Assembly: GCA_024692685.1 (NCBI GenBank)
Contig: JAILMJ010000018.1
Coordinates: forward strand, 1-51,296
Length of the DNA stretch: 51,296 nucleotides
Source: Clostridia bacterium
GTDB taxonomy: Bacteria > Bacillota > Clostridia > Oscillospirales > Acutalibacteraceae
Reading direction: 5' to 3'
Each line of letters begins with the position of its first letter. The first letter of the stretch is position 1. This document shows, piece by piece, positions 32,263 through 40,634 of this stretch. Below the pieces are notes generated by a model. That model was not told where the DNA came from. It searched no databases and saw only the letters and a list, made by a program, of their open reading frames with translations. A program made the position numbers and the translations under genes.

Positions 32263-32982
32263 TCAGTATTGCCCGTCTATATAGGTGTCGTTTTTACTGG
32301 CTTTTCTGACCGATAAAAATGCAAGGATAAAAATAACAGCCACCACCGCAAAAAACGGTATTCCCGAATTCTCATAGGAAACTGAGTAATCGTAAAGCCC
32401 GTGGGCAAAAACAGGAACGGCAAGTGACAGAAGTCTGAAAAAGAGTGAGCAGCCGCGTTTGCCGGAGCTATAATACCGCTTAGCCACTCCGTACCAAACG
32501 CCCATAAACACGCCGAAACAGGCGTGACCGGGAACCGCAGTAACAGCCCTTACAAGCGCCGTAGCAAAGCCGAAATTGAGGACATATTTCACGTTCTCAA
32601 TAGCGGCGAAACCGAGCGAGACGAAAGTTGAATACACAACTCCGTCAAACTGACAGTTAAAATCGCGGGAACGCCAGGTTCGTCTGTGAAGCATCAGGTA
32701 TTTCGAGAGTTCTTCCGAACCGCCTACCACCGCAAAATACAAAACCAGGTTGTATTCTCTGGTATCCTTCTCATAAAAATTGTCGATAACGGACATCCCT
32801 ATTGTTTCAAGAACAATGGCAATTCCGGCCGAAATAAAGCCGTATAACACAAGTGATATCAGCAGCGAGGCCGGTTCTTTCTCAATCCTGTCAGCCCTGT
32901 AAACCCTTACAAGCAGAATTAAGGCGGGAACAAGCGCCATTACAATCAGCCTGAACTGAGGAGATAAAAGAAACAGCAACAT
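32263..32982 (-). CDS. PrsW-family intramembrane metalloprotease
   Basis: A 239-residue polytopic protein with about seven hydrophobic segments. The family motifs are VGGSEELSKYL (the EExxK-like Glu pair), FDGVVYSTFVSLGFAAIENVKY, GHACFGVFMG and AHGLYDYS, whose Glu and His residues probably bind the metal. PrsW cleaves the anti-sigma factor RsiW in Bacillus; many homologs have other or unknown substrates. The ATG at 32982 has GGAGGGG 5 bases upstream and starts just after the fumarase stop (TGAAATG). The ATG at 33024 would overlap the upstream gene and lacks such a site. Confidence 0.88.
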   Translation of the reverse strand: MLLFLLSPQFRLIVMALVPALILLVRVYRADRIEKEPASLLISLVLYGFISAGIAIVLETIGMSVIDNFYEKDTREYNLVLYFAVVGGSEELSKYLMLHRRTWRSRDFNCQFDGVVYSTFVSLGFAAIENVKYVLNFGFATALVRAVTAVPGHACFGVFMGVWYGVAKRYYSSGKRGCSLFFRLLSLAVPVFAHGLYDYSVSYENSGIPFFAVVAVIFILAFLSVRKASKNDTYIDGQY

Positions 32983-32983
32983 T

Positions 32984-33520
32984 TCAGCCCCTCCCGGTAT
33001 ATATATCGTTCCCGGAGGAATCAATTCCCACGTAAACAGGAAAGTTCTTTACTGTCATCCTTTTGACACTTTCACATCCGAGATCTTTGAAAGCAATCTC
33101 CTCACAAGATGTTATGCACCCGGAATACAACGCTCCCGCGCCGCCGATGGCGCAGAAATAAACCGCTTTATTCCTGATTATTGCATCTTTGACTTCATCG
33201 TTTCTCAATCCCTTGCCTATCATAGCCGCCAGCCCGGCATCGAGAAGGCGGGGAGAATACTTATCCATTCTGCCTGCAGTTGTCGGCCCGCAACTGCCCA
33301 CCGCCATATTTTCCGGTGTGGGCGTAGGTCCGGCGAAATAAATGCAGGCGTCTTTTAATTCAAACGGAAGTTCCCTGTTCTCATCCATAAGGGAAAAAAT
33401 ACGCTTATGAGCCGCATCGCGCGAGGTATAGACCGTGCCGTTCAGAAGCACTCTGTCACCTGCTTTGAGTTTTGGTATTTCGTCCCTGATTTCGGCAAGG
33501 TTAATATTGTATGTGCTCAT
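32984..33520 (-). CDS. Fumarate hydratase, iron-sulfur class I, beta subunit (TtdB-like)
   Basis: A 178-residue protein corresponding to the C-terminal half of class I fumarase and L(+)-tartrate dehydratase. AVGSCGPTTAGRMDKYSP is the signature substrate-binding stretch, and CAIGGAGALYSGCI is also conserved. The 4Fe-4S cluster is held by the alpha subunit, normally encoded just upstream. Here the upstream gene is a coiled-coil protein, so the alpha partner must be elsewhere. Last but one gene of a long minus-strand run. Confidence 0.9.
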   Translation of the reverse strand: MSTYNINLAEIRDEIPKLKAGDRVLLNGTVYTSRDAAHKRIFSLMDENRELPFELKDACIYFAGPTPTPENMAVGSCGPTTAGRMDKYSPRLLDAGLAAMIGKGLRNDEVKDAIIRNKAVYFCAIGGAGALYSGCITSCEEIAFKDLGCESVKRMTVKNFPVYVGIDSSGNDIYTGRG

Positions 33521-33521
33521 A

Positions 33522-34019
33522 TCATTCTCCGTCGTTCAATCCGGAAGCTGAATTCCTGAGTTTATCAAGCAGATCGTCAATACAGGATATTACAGAAGAT
33601 AATGCAGCGTCAGCATCTTCTTTGACAGAACTGACCTTTTCACTCATTCCTTCAATATTGCCGATTGCGTTACCGACGGCCTCGTCTGCCTTTTTAACCG
33701 CAATCCCTGCTCTCGTCTTAGCTTCATCAACAAGGCTGTCCGAATATTTAACAGCATCTCTGACCAGGTTTTCCGATTTTTCATCGGTTACGGATTTACG
33801 CGCTCCGAAACTGTCAATTTCCGAGTGCAAAGCAGAATTCTCCGCAGTCAGTTCGTCAATTCTTTCTTTCAGATTTCCGTTCTCGATTCTGACAGCACTG
33901 AGTTCTTCAACGCTGCGTCTGAGGTATTCGTTTTCTTTCTGGAGAGTTTCTATGCAATCAAGAACATCACTCTTTTTGAATCCGCCGAGAAATGACTTTT
34001 TTAAAACCTTTTCTTCCAT
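33522..34019 (-). CDS. DivIVA-like coiled-coil protein
   Basis: A 165-residue soluble protein. The N-terminus (LKKSFLGGFKKSDVLDCIETLQKENEYLRR) has the look of the DivIVA/GpsB membrane-binding head, with Phe and Gly residues then a Lys/Glu helix. The rest is a coiled coil with a Ser/Ala/Asp-rich tail. A role at the cell pole or septum is possible given SepF and DivIVA upstream in the same run, but unproven. It sits 1 bp from the fumarase gene. Confidence 0.6.
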   Translation of the reverse strand: MEEKVLKKSFLGGFKKSDVLDCIETLQKENEYLRRSVEELSAVRIENGNLKERIDELTAENSALHSEIDSFGARKSVTDEKSENLVRDAVKYSDSLVDEAKTRAGIAVKKADEAVGNAIGNIEGMSEKVSSVKEDADAALSSVISCIDDLLDKLRNSASGLNDGE

Positions 34020-34027
34020 ACAGTCAC

Positions 34028-34978
34028 TTACTTTTTCATAGCTACGGCCTGCTTTGCTTTCGCCGCAATATTGGCAGCATCAAGGCCGAAAATATGGAGA
34101 AGCTCAACAGCAGGTCCTGATTTTCCGAACTTATCCTCAACGCCTACTCTGCACACGGGAACAAGAGTTCCGCTCTCGCAGATTGCCTCACAAACCGCGC
34201 TGCCGAGTCCGCCTATAATGTTATGTTCCTCAGCCGTTACAACACAGCCGGTTTTAGCCGCGGAACGGCAGATGGTTTCCGTATCGAGGGGCTTAACGGT
34301 GTGAACATTTACTATCTCAGCGTCAATTCCGTCAGCCGCAAGTATTTTCCTTGCTTCGACAGCTTCGTTGACCATAAGACCGGAAGCGCAGATGGTTATA
34401 TCTTTTCCTTCGCAGAGGGTAACCGCCTTACCCCACTTGAATTCGTAACTGTCATCAAAAACACAGGGAACGGCCAGCCTGCCGAATCTCATATAGACAG
34501 GGCCTTTATAGTCAGCGGCGGCTATAACCGCAGCTCTTGCTTCAACCGCATCGGCGGGATTTATTATTGTCATACCGGGGATAGTCCTCATAAGACCCAT
34601 ATCCTCACAGCACTGATGACTTGCGCCGTCCTCACCGACAGAAATACCGGCGTGAGTGGCACAGACCTTAACATTGAGATTGGGATATGCTATTGAATTC
34701 CTGACCTGCTCAAATGCGCGGCCTGAGGCAAACATTGCAAAAGTGCTTGCAAATACAGTATATCCGACGCTTGCAAGACCTGCGGCAACACCCATCATAT
34801 TGCTCTCGGCAATACCGCTGTCAATAAATCTCTCCGGATATGCCTTCTTGAACATTCCGGTTTTGGTTGCAGCGGCAAGGTCAGCATCCAGAACAACTAT
34901 CTTATCATTTGTCGCGCCGAGTTCAACAAGTGCTTTTCCGTAAGCATCACGGGTTGCGGTTTTAATAACATCAGCCAT
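34028..34978 (-). CDS. Transketolase, C-terminal (pyrimidine-binding) subunit
   Basis: A 316-residue subunit carrying the Pyr and C-terminal domains of transketolase. RFIDSGIAESNMMGVAAGLA contains the conserved Glu that activates thiamine diphosphate. The THAGISVGEDGASHQ loop and the C-terminal TAEEHNIIGGLGSAVCE are typical. With the upstream subunit it forms the split enzyme that exchanges two-carbon units in the non-oxidative pentose phosphate pathway, yielding erythrose 4-phosphate for AroF. The start is ATG 34978 with AAGGA upstream; a longer frame overlaps the partner gene and is not conserved. Confidence 0.93.
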   Translation of the reverse strand: MADVIKTATRDAYGKALVELGATNDKIVVLDADLAAATKTGMFKKAYPERFIDSGIAESNMMGVAAGLASVGYTVFASTFAMFASGRAFEQVRNSIAYPNLNVKVCATHAGISVGEDGASHQCCEDMGLMRTIPGMTIINPADAVEARAAVIAAADYKGPVYMRFGRLAVPCVFDDSYEFKWGKAVTLCEGKDITICASGLMVNEAVEARKILAADGIDAEIVNVHTVKPLDTETICRSAAKTGCVVTAEEHNIIGGLGSAVCEAICESGTLVPVCRVGVEDKFGKSGPAVELLHIFGLDAANIAAKAKQAVAMKK

Positions 34979-34997
34979 TTTGTCTACCGTCCTTTCC

Positions 34998-35837
34998 TTA
35001 TGCTTCAAGCTCTGCGAGAGCCGCTTTAAGTTCGGCCTGCGCCTGATTGTACTGTTCCTCATTAGGTGCTTTGCCGTGCCAGTCAACCTGGTCCTCCATA
35101 TAGGAAACGCCCTTACCCTTTACGCTCTTTGCCAGAATCAGTGTAGGCTTGCCTTTGAAGTCCTTTGCCGCATTGAAGGCGGCGTCTATCTCATCAAAAC
35201 TGTGGGCGCATATTTCTATAACATTCCAGCCGAAAGCCGCGAATTTCTCCGCTATCGGATAAGGAGAGTTGACTTCTGCAAGTGTTCCGTCTATCTGCAA
35301 ATTGTTGTTATCCACAACGGCGACAAGGTTGTCAAGACCTTTGGCAGCGGCATACATAGCGGCTTCCCAGACCTGACCTTCCTCTATTTCCCCGTCACCC
35401 AAAACTGTGTAGACTCTGAAATTCTTTTTACCGAGCTTTGCTCCGAGAGCCATACCGCAGGCAGCCGAGATTCCCTGACCGAGGGACCCGGTGCACATAT
35501 CAACTCCCGGAATATGGGTGTTGGGATGTCCCTGTAAAATCGAATCGCTTTTTCTCAAGGTTTTGAGAAGATCAACGGGGAAAAACCCTCTGAGAGCCAA
35601 AACGGAATAAAGAGCGGGTGCTGCATGACCTTTTGAAAGAACAAAACGGTCTCTGTTTTCGTCATCCGGTTTTTCCGGATTGATGTTCATATGGGCGAAG
35701 TACAGATATGTAACAATATCCACACAAGAAAGCGCTCCGCCCGGATGGCCGGATTTTGCATTGTAAACTCCTTCAATGATACCCATCCTGGCCTTGCACG
35801 CTTGGATTTTTAACTGCTTTTTGATAACTGCATCCAT
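34998..35837 (-). CDS. Transketolase, N-terminal (thiamine pyrophosphate-binding) subunit
   Basis: A 279-residue subunit. SGHPGGALSCVDIVTYLYF and SKGHAAPALYSVLA hold the catalytic His residues. The ThDP motif GDGEIEEGQVWEA...DNNNLQ (about 150-180) binds metal and diphosphate. GGAGG lies 8 bases before ATG 35837, preferred over the GTG at 35846, which overlaps the site. The C-terminal subunit follows after 19 bp. Confidence 0.94.
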   Translation of the reverse strand: MDAVIKKQLKIQACKARMGIIEGVYNAKSGHPGGALSCVDIVTYLYFAHMNINPEKPDDENRDRFVLSKGHAAPALYSVLALRGFFPVDLLKTLRKSDSILQGHPNTHIPGVDMCTGSLGQGISAACGMALGAKLGKKNFRVYTVLGDGEIEEGQVWEAAMYAAAKGLDNLVAVVDNNNLQIDGTLAEVNSPYPIAEKFAAFGWNVIEICAHSFDEIDAAFNAAKDFKGKPTLILAKSVKGKGVSYMEDQVDWHGKAPNEEQYNQAQAELKAALAELEA

Positions 35838-35890
35838 TGCAGTCACCTCCTGTTTATTCGTTTTTTATTTAAGGCAACAATATCGCTCGC

Positions 35891-36730
35891 CTAATTGTTT
35901 TCAAGTATCTTTTCGTTTATAAGATATTCAAGGAAATCGGCAACCGCGCCTTCCTTACAGCGGCAGGCAACGAATTCAGCTATTTCTTTCAGCGCTTTGG
36001 GCGCCTGACCGCAGGCAGCCGGAACCGCCACACTTCTGAGCAGGTTGAAATCGTTGAAAAAATCGCCTATACCGGCCGTTTTACTTCTGTCAATGCCGAG
36101 CATATCGGCGAGTTTCAGGGCGGTGGTTCCCTTTTCACTTCCCTGAGCCATAAGCTCAATCGCGAAAATCGAAGCACGGCAGGTAATAAATTCGGGATTC
36201 TCTATGCCGTTGAGATATTTCTGTAAACGTTTTACTCTCCACGGTGCGCCCGAGAAAACTATTTTGCCCCAATCTTCCTTGGGAATGCTGTTTATATTGA
36301 AGGATATCTTATGCTTAATTTTGTCTATCAACGTATAATTCAGACCCCACCACGCGGGGAAAACAACATAAGCGTTATCTTTCGTAATTATAACGATGTC
36401 GATTGTCGGGAATTTTTTTGGTATCTTGCAGATTTCATCAACGACGCGGCGACTCATTGCATTGAAATATACCATCTCTTTTTTCCCGAAGTCATAAATA
36501 CCGGCGCCGTTCAGAATAACAGCGGGAATATTGTTGAGAGGCAGGTCTTTATAATGTCTGAACAGGGACTCAACTCCCCGTGAAGAAGCAAGAGTGAAAT
36601 TGCCGCCTTTTTTGACAAAATCTGCTATCGCCTCAATATTTCTCACCGGCAGGCGATGCAATCTGTCAATCAAGGTACCGTCAATATCCGAAATAACAAG
36701 CCACTTGCTGAATTCACTTATTTTGTTCAT
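35891..36730 (-). CDS. HAD-superfamily hydrolase, Cof-type (IIB)
   Basis: A 279-residue HAD phosphatase. Motif I LVISDIDGTLIDR (about 11-23), motif II LASSRG (about 48), a C2 cap with ITKDNAYVVFPAWWG, a GTTALKLADMLGI segment with the Lys of motif III at KG, and motif IV GIGDFFNDFNLL. This is the Cof/SupH pattern, usually acting on sugar phosphates or cofactor phosphates. The start overlaps the end of the pseudouridine synthase gene by 4 bp. Confidence 0.87.
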   Translation of the reverse strand: MNKISEFSKWLVISDIDGTLIDRLHRLPVRNIEAIADFVKKGGNFTLASSRGVESLFRHYKDLPLNNIPAVILNGAGIYDFGKKEMVYFNAMSRRVVDEICKIPKKFPTIDIVIITKDNAYVVFPAWWGLNYTLIDKIKHKISFNINSIPKEDWGKIVFSGAPWRVKRLQKYLNGIENPEFITCRASIFAIELMAQGSEKGTTALKLADMLGIDRSKTAGIGDFFNDFNLLRSVAVPAACGQAPKALKEIAEFVACRCKEGAVADFLEYLINEKILENN

Positions 36731-37665
36731 CTGATTTTCCTGATAAAGTTCGTGAAATACTCCGGCAGCGGAGCTTCAAGCCTAATCCTTTCATTTGTAA
36801 TTGGATGATCAAAGCCGAGCACGGCAGCGTGAAGACACTGCCCTCCCGGGAGTGCCGGCTTTTTATTTCCGTAAACCGTATCGCCGGCAACAGGGTGCCC
36901 GATATACGCCATATGAACCCTTATCTGATGGGTGCGCCCGGTTTCAAGTTTGCAGGAAATAAAAGAAAAACCCGGATACTCCTCAATAACCTTGTAATGA
37001 GTTACGGCATTTTTGGAATTCTTTTGCGTGACGCACATCTTTTTACGGTCGTTTGTATCTCTGCCTATCGGGGCATCCACAACTCCTTCGGATTCTTTTA
37101 GCCTGCCGTGAATAACGGCTCTGTATTCCCTGTCAAGCGAATGCTCCTGAATCTGACGGGAGAGGGATATATGGGCAACGTCGGTTTTAGCCACGAGAAG
37201 CAGACCGCTTGTGTCCTTGTCTATCCTGTGAACTATTCCCGGCCTTGTGACTCCGTTTATCCCGGAAAGCTCTCCGTCGCAGTGATACAACAATGCGTTG
37301 ACTAAAGTTCCGGACAGGTTGCCGGGTGCAGGGTGCACAACCATTCCTCTCGGCTTGTTGACAACAAGCATAACCGTGTCCTCATAAACAATATCGAGCG
37401 GAATATTTTCCTTATCAAGTGAAACCGCCTCGGGCTCCTTCACCGTAAACTCAAATATATCACCGATGTTTGCCCTGTAACTCTTTGACACAGGTTTTCC
37501 GTTGCAGGTAACAAGAGAGTCTGAAAACAGACTCTGAACAAATGAGCGGGAATAACTTTTAAGAAGAAAGGAGAGAATCTTATCGGCTCTCTCCTGTGAA
37601 AAACTTTCATCTACCTCAACGCAAATCGGTTCATCATATTCAATTGAGGTTATTGTTTCAATCAT
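36727..37665 (-). CDS. RluA-family pseudouridine synthase (RluD-like)
   Basis: A 312-residue RNA-modifying enzyme. An S4-like RNA-binding domain spans about 15-80 (RADKILSFLLKSYSRSFVQSL). The catalytic domain has VVNKPRGMVVHPAPG and the HRIDKDTSGLLLVAKT motif with the essential Asp. ETGRTHQIRVHMAYIGHPVAGD completes the fold. The layout with S4 is that of RluD/RluC-type enzymes acting on 23S rRNA. It overlaps lspA by 8 bp, a common pairing in Firmicutes. Confidence 0.94.
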   Translation of the reverse strand: MIETITSIEYDEPICVEVDESFSQERADKILSFLLKSYSRSFVQSLFSDSLVTCNGKPVSKSYRANIGDIFEFTVKEPEAVSLDKENIPLDIVYEDTVMLVVNKPRGMVVHPAPGNLSGTLVNALLYHCDGELSGINGVTRPGIVHRIDKDTSGLLLVAKTDVAHISLSRQIQEHSLDREYRAVIHGRLKESEGVVDAPIGRDTNDRKKMCVTQKNSKNAVTHYKVIEEYPGFSFISCKLETGRTHQIRVHMAYIGHPVAGDTVYGNKKPALPGGQCLHAAVLGFDHPITNERIRLEAPLPEYFTNFIRKIR

Positions 37666-38143
37666 TTTTATCTTTCCCGGTTTTCCGCTTTTCGTTTATA
37701 AATTCATACAATTCATAAACAATGAGCATAAATGCTCCGACCGTTACGCAGCAGTCGGCAAAATTAAAAACGGCAAAATTCACAAAAAGAGGCTCAATAA
37801 AATCAATAACACAGCCGCTTACAATTCTGTCAATCTCGTTGCCTATACCCCCGGCTATAACAAGAATAAGCCCGGCATTGACAAACTTTGACTTTGATTT
37901 ATGCGTAAGTAAAATAAAAAGGCACAGGACCAGCACAAGAGCCGTGAACACGGTCAGCATAAGCGTGTTATCGGAAAAAATGCTGAAAGCCGCTCCGGAA
38001 TTCTCAACATACCTGAGCCTTAATACTCCGTTTATCACCGGCTTCGGATCTTGCTCTGCCAAAGACTTAAGTACAAGAGCTTTGGTAACTCTGTCAGCGG
38101 CAACGAGACCGGCAATAAGAAGAAGAGAAACAAACTGAAACAT
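37658..38143 (-). CDS. lspA: Lipoprotein signal peptidase (signal peptidase II)
   Basis: A 161-residue membrane protein with four hydrophobic segments. It cleaves the signal peptide of prolipoproteins. The conserved blocks are YVENSGAAFSIF, IAGGIGNEIDRI and VIDFIEPLFVNFAVFNFADCCVTVG, which contain the two catalytic Asp residues. The N of the common GN-x-x-DR block is preserved as GNEIDR. It lies 5 bp after divIVA. Confidence 0.95.
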   Translation of the reverse strand: MFQFVSLLLIAGLVAADRVTKALVLKSLAEQDPKPVINGVLRLRYVENSGAAFSIFSDNTLMLTVFTALVLVLCLFILLTHKSKSKFVNAGLILVIAGGIGNEIDRIVSGCVIDFIEPLFVNFAVFNFADCCVTVGAFMLIVYELYEFINEKRKTGKDKND

Positions 38144-38148
38144 ACCTT

Positions 38149-39339
38149 TTAATCAAAAAGGTCGTCAAATAACGAAGTTATATCGTCATCTTCATCGTCA
38201 TTCTCATCGTCGTTTTCAATCAGATCAAGGTCATCAAGAACAGACGAATCATCGTCCTGCGTTGCGTTATCGGGTGTTCCTTCAATAACGGGAATATCTG
38301 AGGAAAATGACGCGGGGGCGGGTTCCTCTTTTTTCTCTTCAACGAATGAATCGGGAAGAAGGTTATCTATATCATCGGATATTCCGTCCTGAGAAGCAGA
38401 CTCAATATCATTGAACAAACCGAAGAAATCGTCAAGGTCGTCCCTGGCACTGTCGGTTTCCTTCTCTTCAAAAGGAATTTCTATCTCTTCAGGAGCATCC
38501 TCTGCTTCGTCAGCAGGAGCAGAGCCTTCCGGTTCGGAGGAATTATCATCAGGCTCTGTCTTGGCAATATCTGCCTCTATCTCGGCAAAGGCCTCTTCTG
38601 TAACGGTGCTTTCCGGAGCTTCGGGTTCCACGGCTTCAGGCTCTTCGACAGTAATCTCTTCTGCGTCCGGCTCAAAGACAGGTATCTCATCGGGAATAAA
38701 GGCGGGAATTTCGCTCACATCAATGTTACCGTTGCAAAGCTCTTCAACGAGAGTCTTGAATTTAAGCATTTCGGATTTGAGCTTGTTGAGCTCACGGGTG
38801 TAAAAATCGAACTCTTTTTTGCTGTTTCCGACTATCTTTTCTCCGTTTGACCTGGCAGCATCAATTATGCTCTGGGCCTTGGCGTTGGCGCTCTCAATCT
38901 TTGCATCCGCCTCTTCCTGTGCTCTTGCGGTAAGGGAATTGACGGCATTTCTGGCGTTGTTGACAATTTCACCGGCCTGCATACGGGCAGCTTCAGAAAG
39001 CTCAACCGAATACTTGTCGGCGTCCGCTCTGACGGAATTCGCCTTTTCTTCTGCGTCCGAAATAAGAGCGGTTGCCTTTTCGTTCGCCTCTTTTGTCACA
39101 CTCTCAGCCATTTTATGAGCATCGAGAAGCGCACTTTTAAGAGCATCCTCATCCTTGCGGTAACTCTCAACCTTTTCGGCGAGAATACTTATTTTCTTTA
39201 TGAGATCGGTCTTTTCGTTAAGCGCCTGTTCATACGCTTCGGCAACTATACCGAGAAAAGCGTCAACTTCCCCGGAATTATAGGTACCCGCCGACACGGG
39301 AGTAAATTTCGCATTTGAAATCTGTTCGGGTTTAAGCAT
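38149..39339 (-). CDS. divIVA: DivIVA-domain protein with long acidic C-terminus
   Basis: A 396-residue protein. The N-terminal PEQISNAKFTPVSAGTYNSGEVDAFL is the DivIVA membrane-curvature head, though with an unusual NAKF in place of the common F-K/R pattern. A coiled coil follows to about 195. The final 190 residues are very rich in Glu, Asp, Ser and Pro and probably disordered. DivIVA marks poles and septa and recruits division or secretion partners. The neighbours sepF, yggS and lspA are its usual company in Firmicutes. The acidic tail is much longer than in Bacillus. Confidence 0.9.
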   Translation of the reverse strand: MLKPEQISNAKFTPVSAGTYNSGEVDAFLGIVAEAYEQALNEKTDLIKKISILAEKVESYRKDEDALKSALLDAHKMAESVTKEANEKATALISDAEEKANSVRADADKYSVELSEAARMQAGEIVNNARNAVNSLTARAQEEADAKIESANAKAQSIIDAARSNGEKIVGNSKKEFDFYTRELNKLKSEMLKFKTLVEELCNGNIDVSEIPAFIPDEIPVFEPDAEEITVEEPEAVEPEAPESTVTEEAFAEIEADIAKTEPDDNSSEPEGSAPADEAEDAPEEIEIPFEEKETDSARDDLDDFFGLFNDIESASQDGISDDIDNLLPDSFVEEKKEEPAPASFSSDIPVIEGTPDNATQDDDSSVLDDLDLIENDDENDDEDDDITSLFDDLFD

Positions 39340-39358
39340 TATCTACACCGCCTTGTAA

Positions 39359-39844
39359 TCAAAATTCGTCTCCCATATCGATAATCTCGTCACCGAGTTC
39401 GCCGGATACGGGAACATTGTTGGGAGTGATGATATAGGCTCTGCCTGCAACCTTCTTGAAAGCTCCGTCATTGGCATATGATACACCGTAGAGAACATCG
39501 ATTATTCTCTGGGCATCGGCATTGGGGCAGGATTCGAGATTGAGGACAACTATCCTCTTTTCTTTAAGGATATCCGCAACCTTGTTAACATCATCAAATC
39601 TGTCAATCTTCTGGAATACTACGCGAGGCTTTGCGCCGGACGGCTTTGAAGAATTGATATTGACAACGTTTGAGGATCTGTCATTTCTCTGGGTAAAAGC
39701 ATGACTTTTAACTATGGGCTGAGAGGGTCTCTCATCTGCATCAGGCTGGAAATCAAATTCATCATCATATTCCCCGTCTGTGCCGTCAACATAGTTATCA
39801 TCCGAGGTGTTGATCCAGTTGTGAAATTTGTCCATAAAACTCAT
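39359..39844 (-). CDS. sepF: Cell division protein SepF
   Basis: A 161-residue protein. The N-terminal MSFMDKFHNWI is the amphipathic membrane anchor. An acidic linker follows, and the SepF core (about 72-155) has VVFQKIDRFDDVNKVADILKEKRIVVLNLE, then a helix and the AYIITPNNVPV strand. SepF bundles FtsZ filaments and ties them to the membrane. GGAGGAAG-type site precedes ATG. It sits between yggS and divIVA, the standard order. Confidence 0.95.
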   Translation of the reverse strand: MSFMDKFHNWINTSDDNYVDGTDGEYDDEFDFQPDADERPSQPIVKSHAFTQRNDRSSNVVNINSSKPSGAKPRVVFQKIDRFDDVNKVADILKEKRIVVLNLESCPNADAQRIIDVLYGVSYANDGAFKKVAGRAYIITPNNVPVSGELGDEIIDMGDEF

Positions 39845-39899
39845 TGGTATACTTCCTCCTTATGAACACGGCCACCCACGGCGACCGAGTTTATACTGT

Positions 39900-40634
39900 T
39901 TAGTGTTTATCTGAATATATCCTGGGGCCGAAGATTGCCGAACCTACTCTGACAAGGTTTGAGCCTCCCTCAATGGCGGTCTCATAATCACCGGACATTC
40001 CCATAGACAAAATATCCATATTGATATTATCCCTTTTTTCTGCTCTAATGTCAATAAACTTATTATATATATTTTCAAAAATTTTTAAAAGTTTGCGTTT
40101 TTCATCGCAAATCGGGGCAACACACATCAGTCCTTTGACCCGTATATTGTCAATTTCAGCGATTTCCAGCGTTTTTTCTTTAACTTCGTCCAATTCAAAT
40201 CCGAACTTACTGTCCTCGCTTCCGGCGTTGATTTCAAGAAGTATATCCTGGACAATGCCGGCGTTTCCGGCGTGCTTGGATATTTCTTTTGCCAGTCCGA
40301 CACTGTCAACGGACTGGATTACGGAAACCTTTCCGATGATTTTCTTGACTTTGTTTGATTGCAGATGACCTATCAGATGGGCAGAACAGTTTCCGAGTTC
40401 AAGCTCCGGTTCTTTTGCGAGAAATTCCTGAACCCTGTTTTCGCCTATGAGGTCAATCCCCTGAAGAATGGCGTGATTGATATATATTGGTTCAACCGTT
40501 TTGGTTACCGCCATAAGATGAACCGACGAGGGTTCGCGGCCGGAAGACACTGCGGCACGTGAAATATTTTCTCTTATAACTTTCAGATTCTCTTCTATAT
40601 CTTCAAATCTCATATCAATCAATGACTTTTCCAT
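39900..40634 (-). CDS. YggS/YlmE-family PLP homeostasis protein
   Basis: A cytoplasmic single-domain PLP-binding barrel of the alanine-racemase fold (PLPBP family) that buffers pyridoxal phosphate. The PLP lysine is in LMAVTKTVEP. GENRVQEFLAKEPEL, HLIGHLQSNKVKKII and the C-terminal SMGMSGDYETAIEGGSNLVRVGSAIFG are signature stretches. AAAGGAG lies 8 bases before ATG 40634, which overlaps the previous gene by 20 bp. The ATG at 40613 (MRFEDIEENLK) gives the more usual family N-terminus and is a fair alternative. Confidence 0.92.
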   Translation of the reverse strand: MEKSLIDMRFEDIEENLKVIRENISRAAVSSGREPSSVHLMAVTKTVEPIYINHAILQGIDLIGENRVQEFLAKEPELELGNCSAHLIGHLQSNKVKKIIGKVSVIQSVDSVGLAKEISKHAGNAGIVQDILLEINAGSEDSKFGFELDEVKEKTLEIAEIDNIRVKGLMCVAPICDEKRKLLKIFENIYNKFIDIRAEKRDNINMDILSMGMSGDYETAIEGGSNLVRVGSAIFGPRIYSDKH

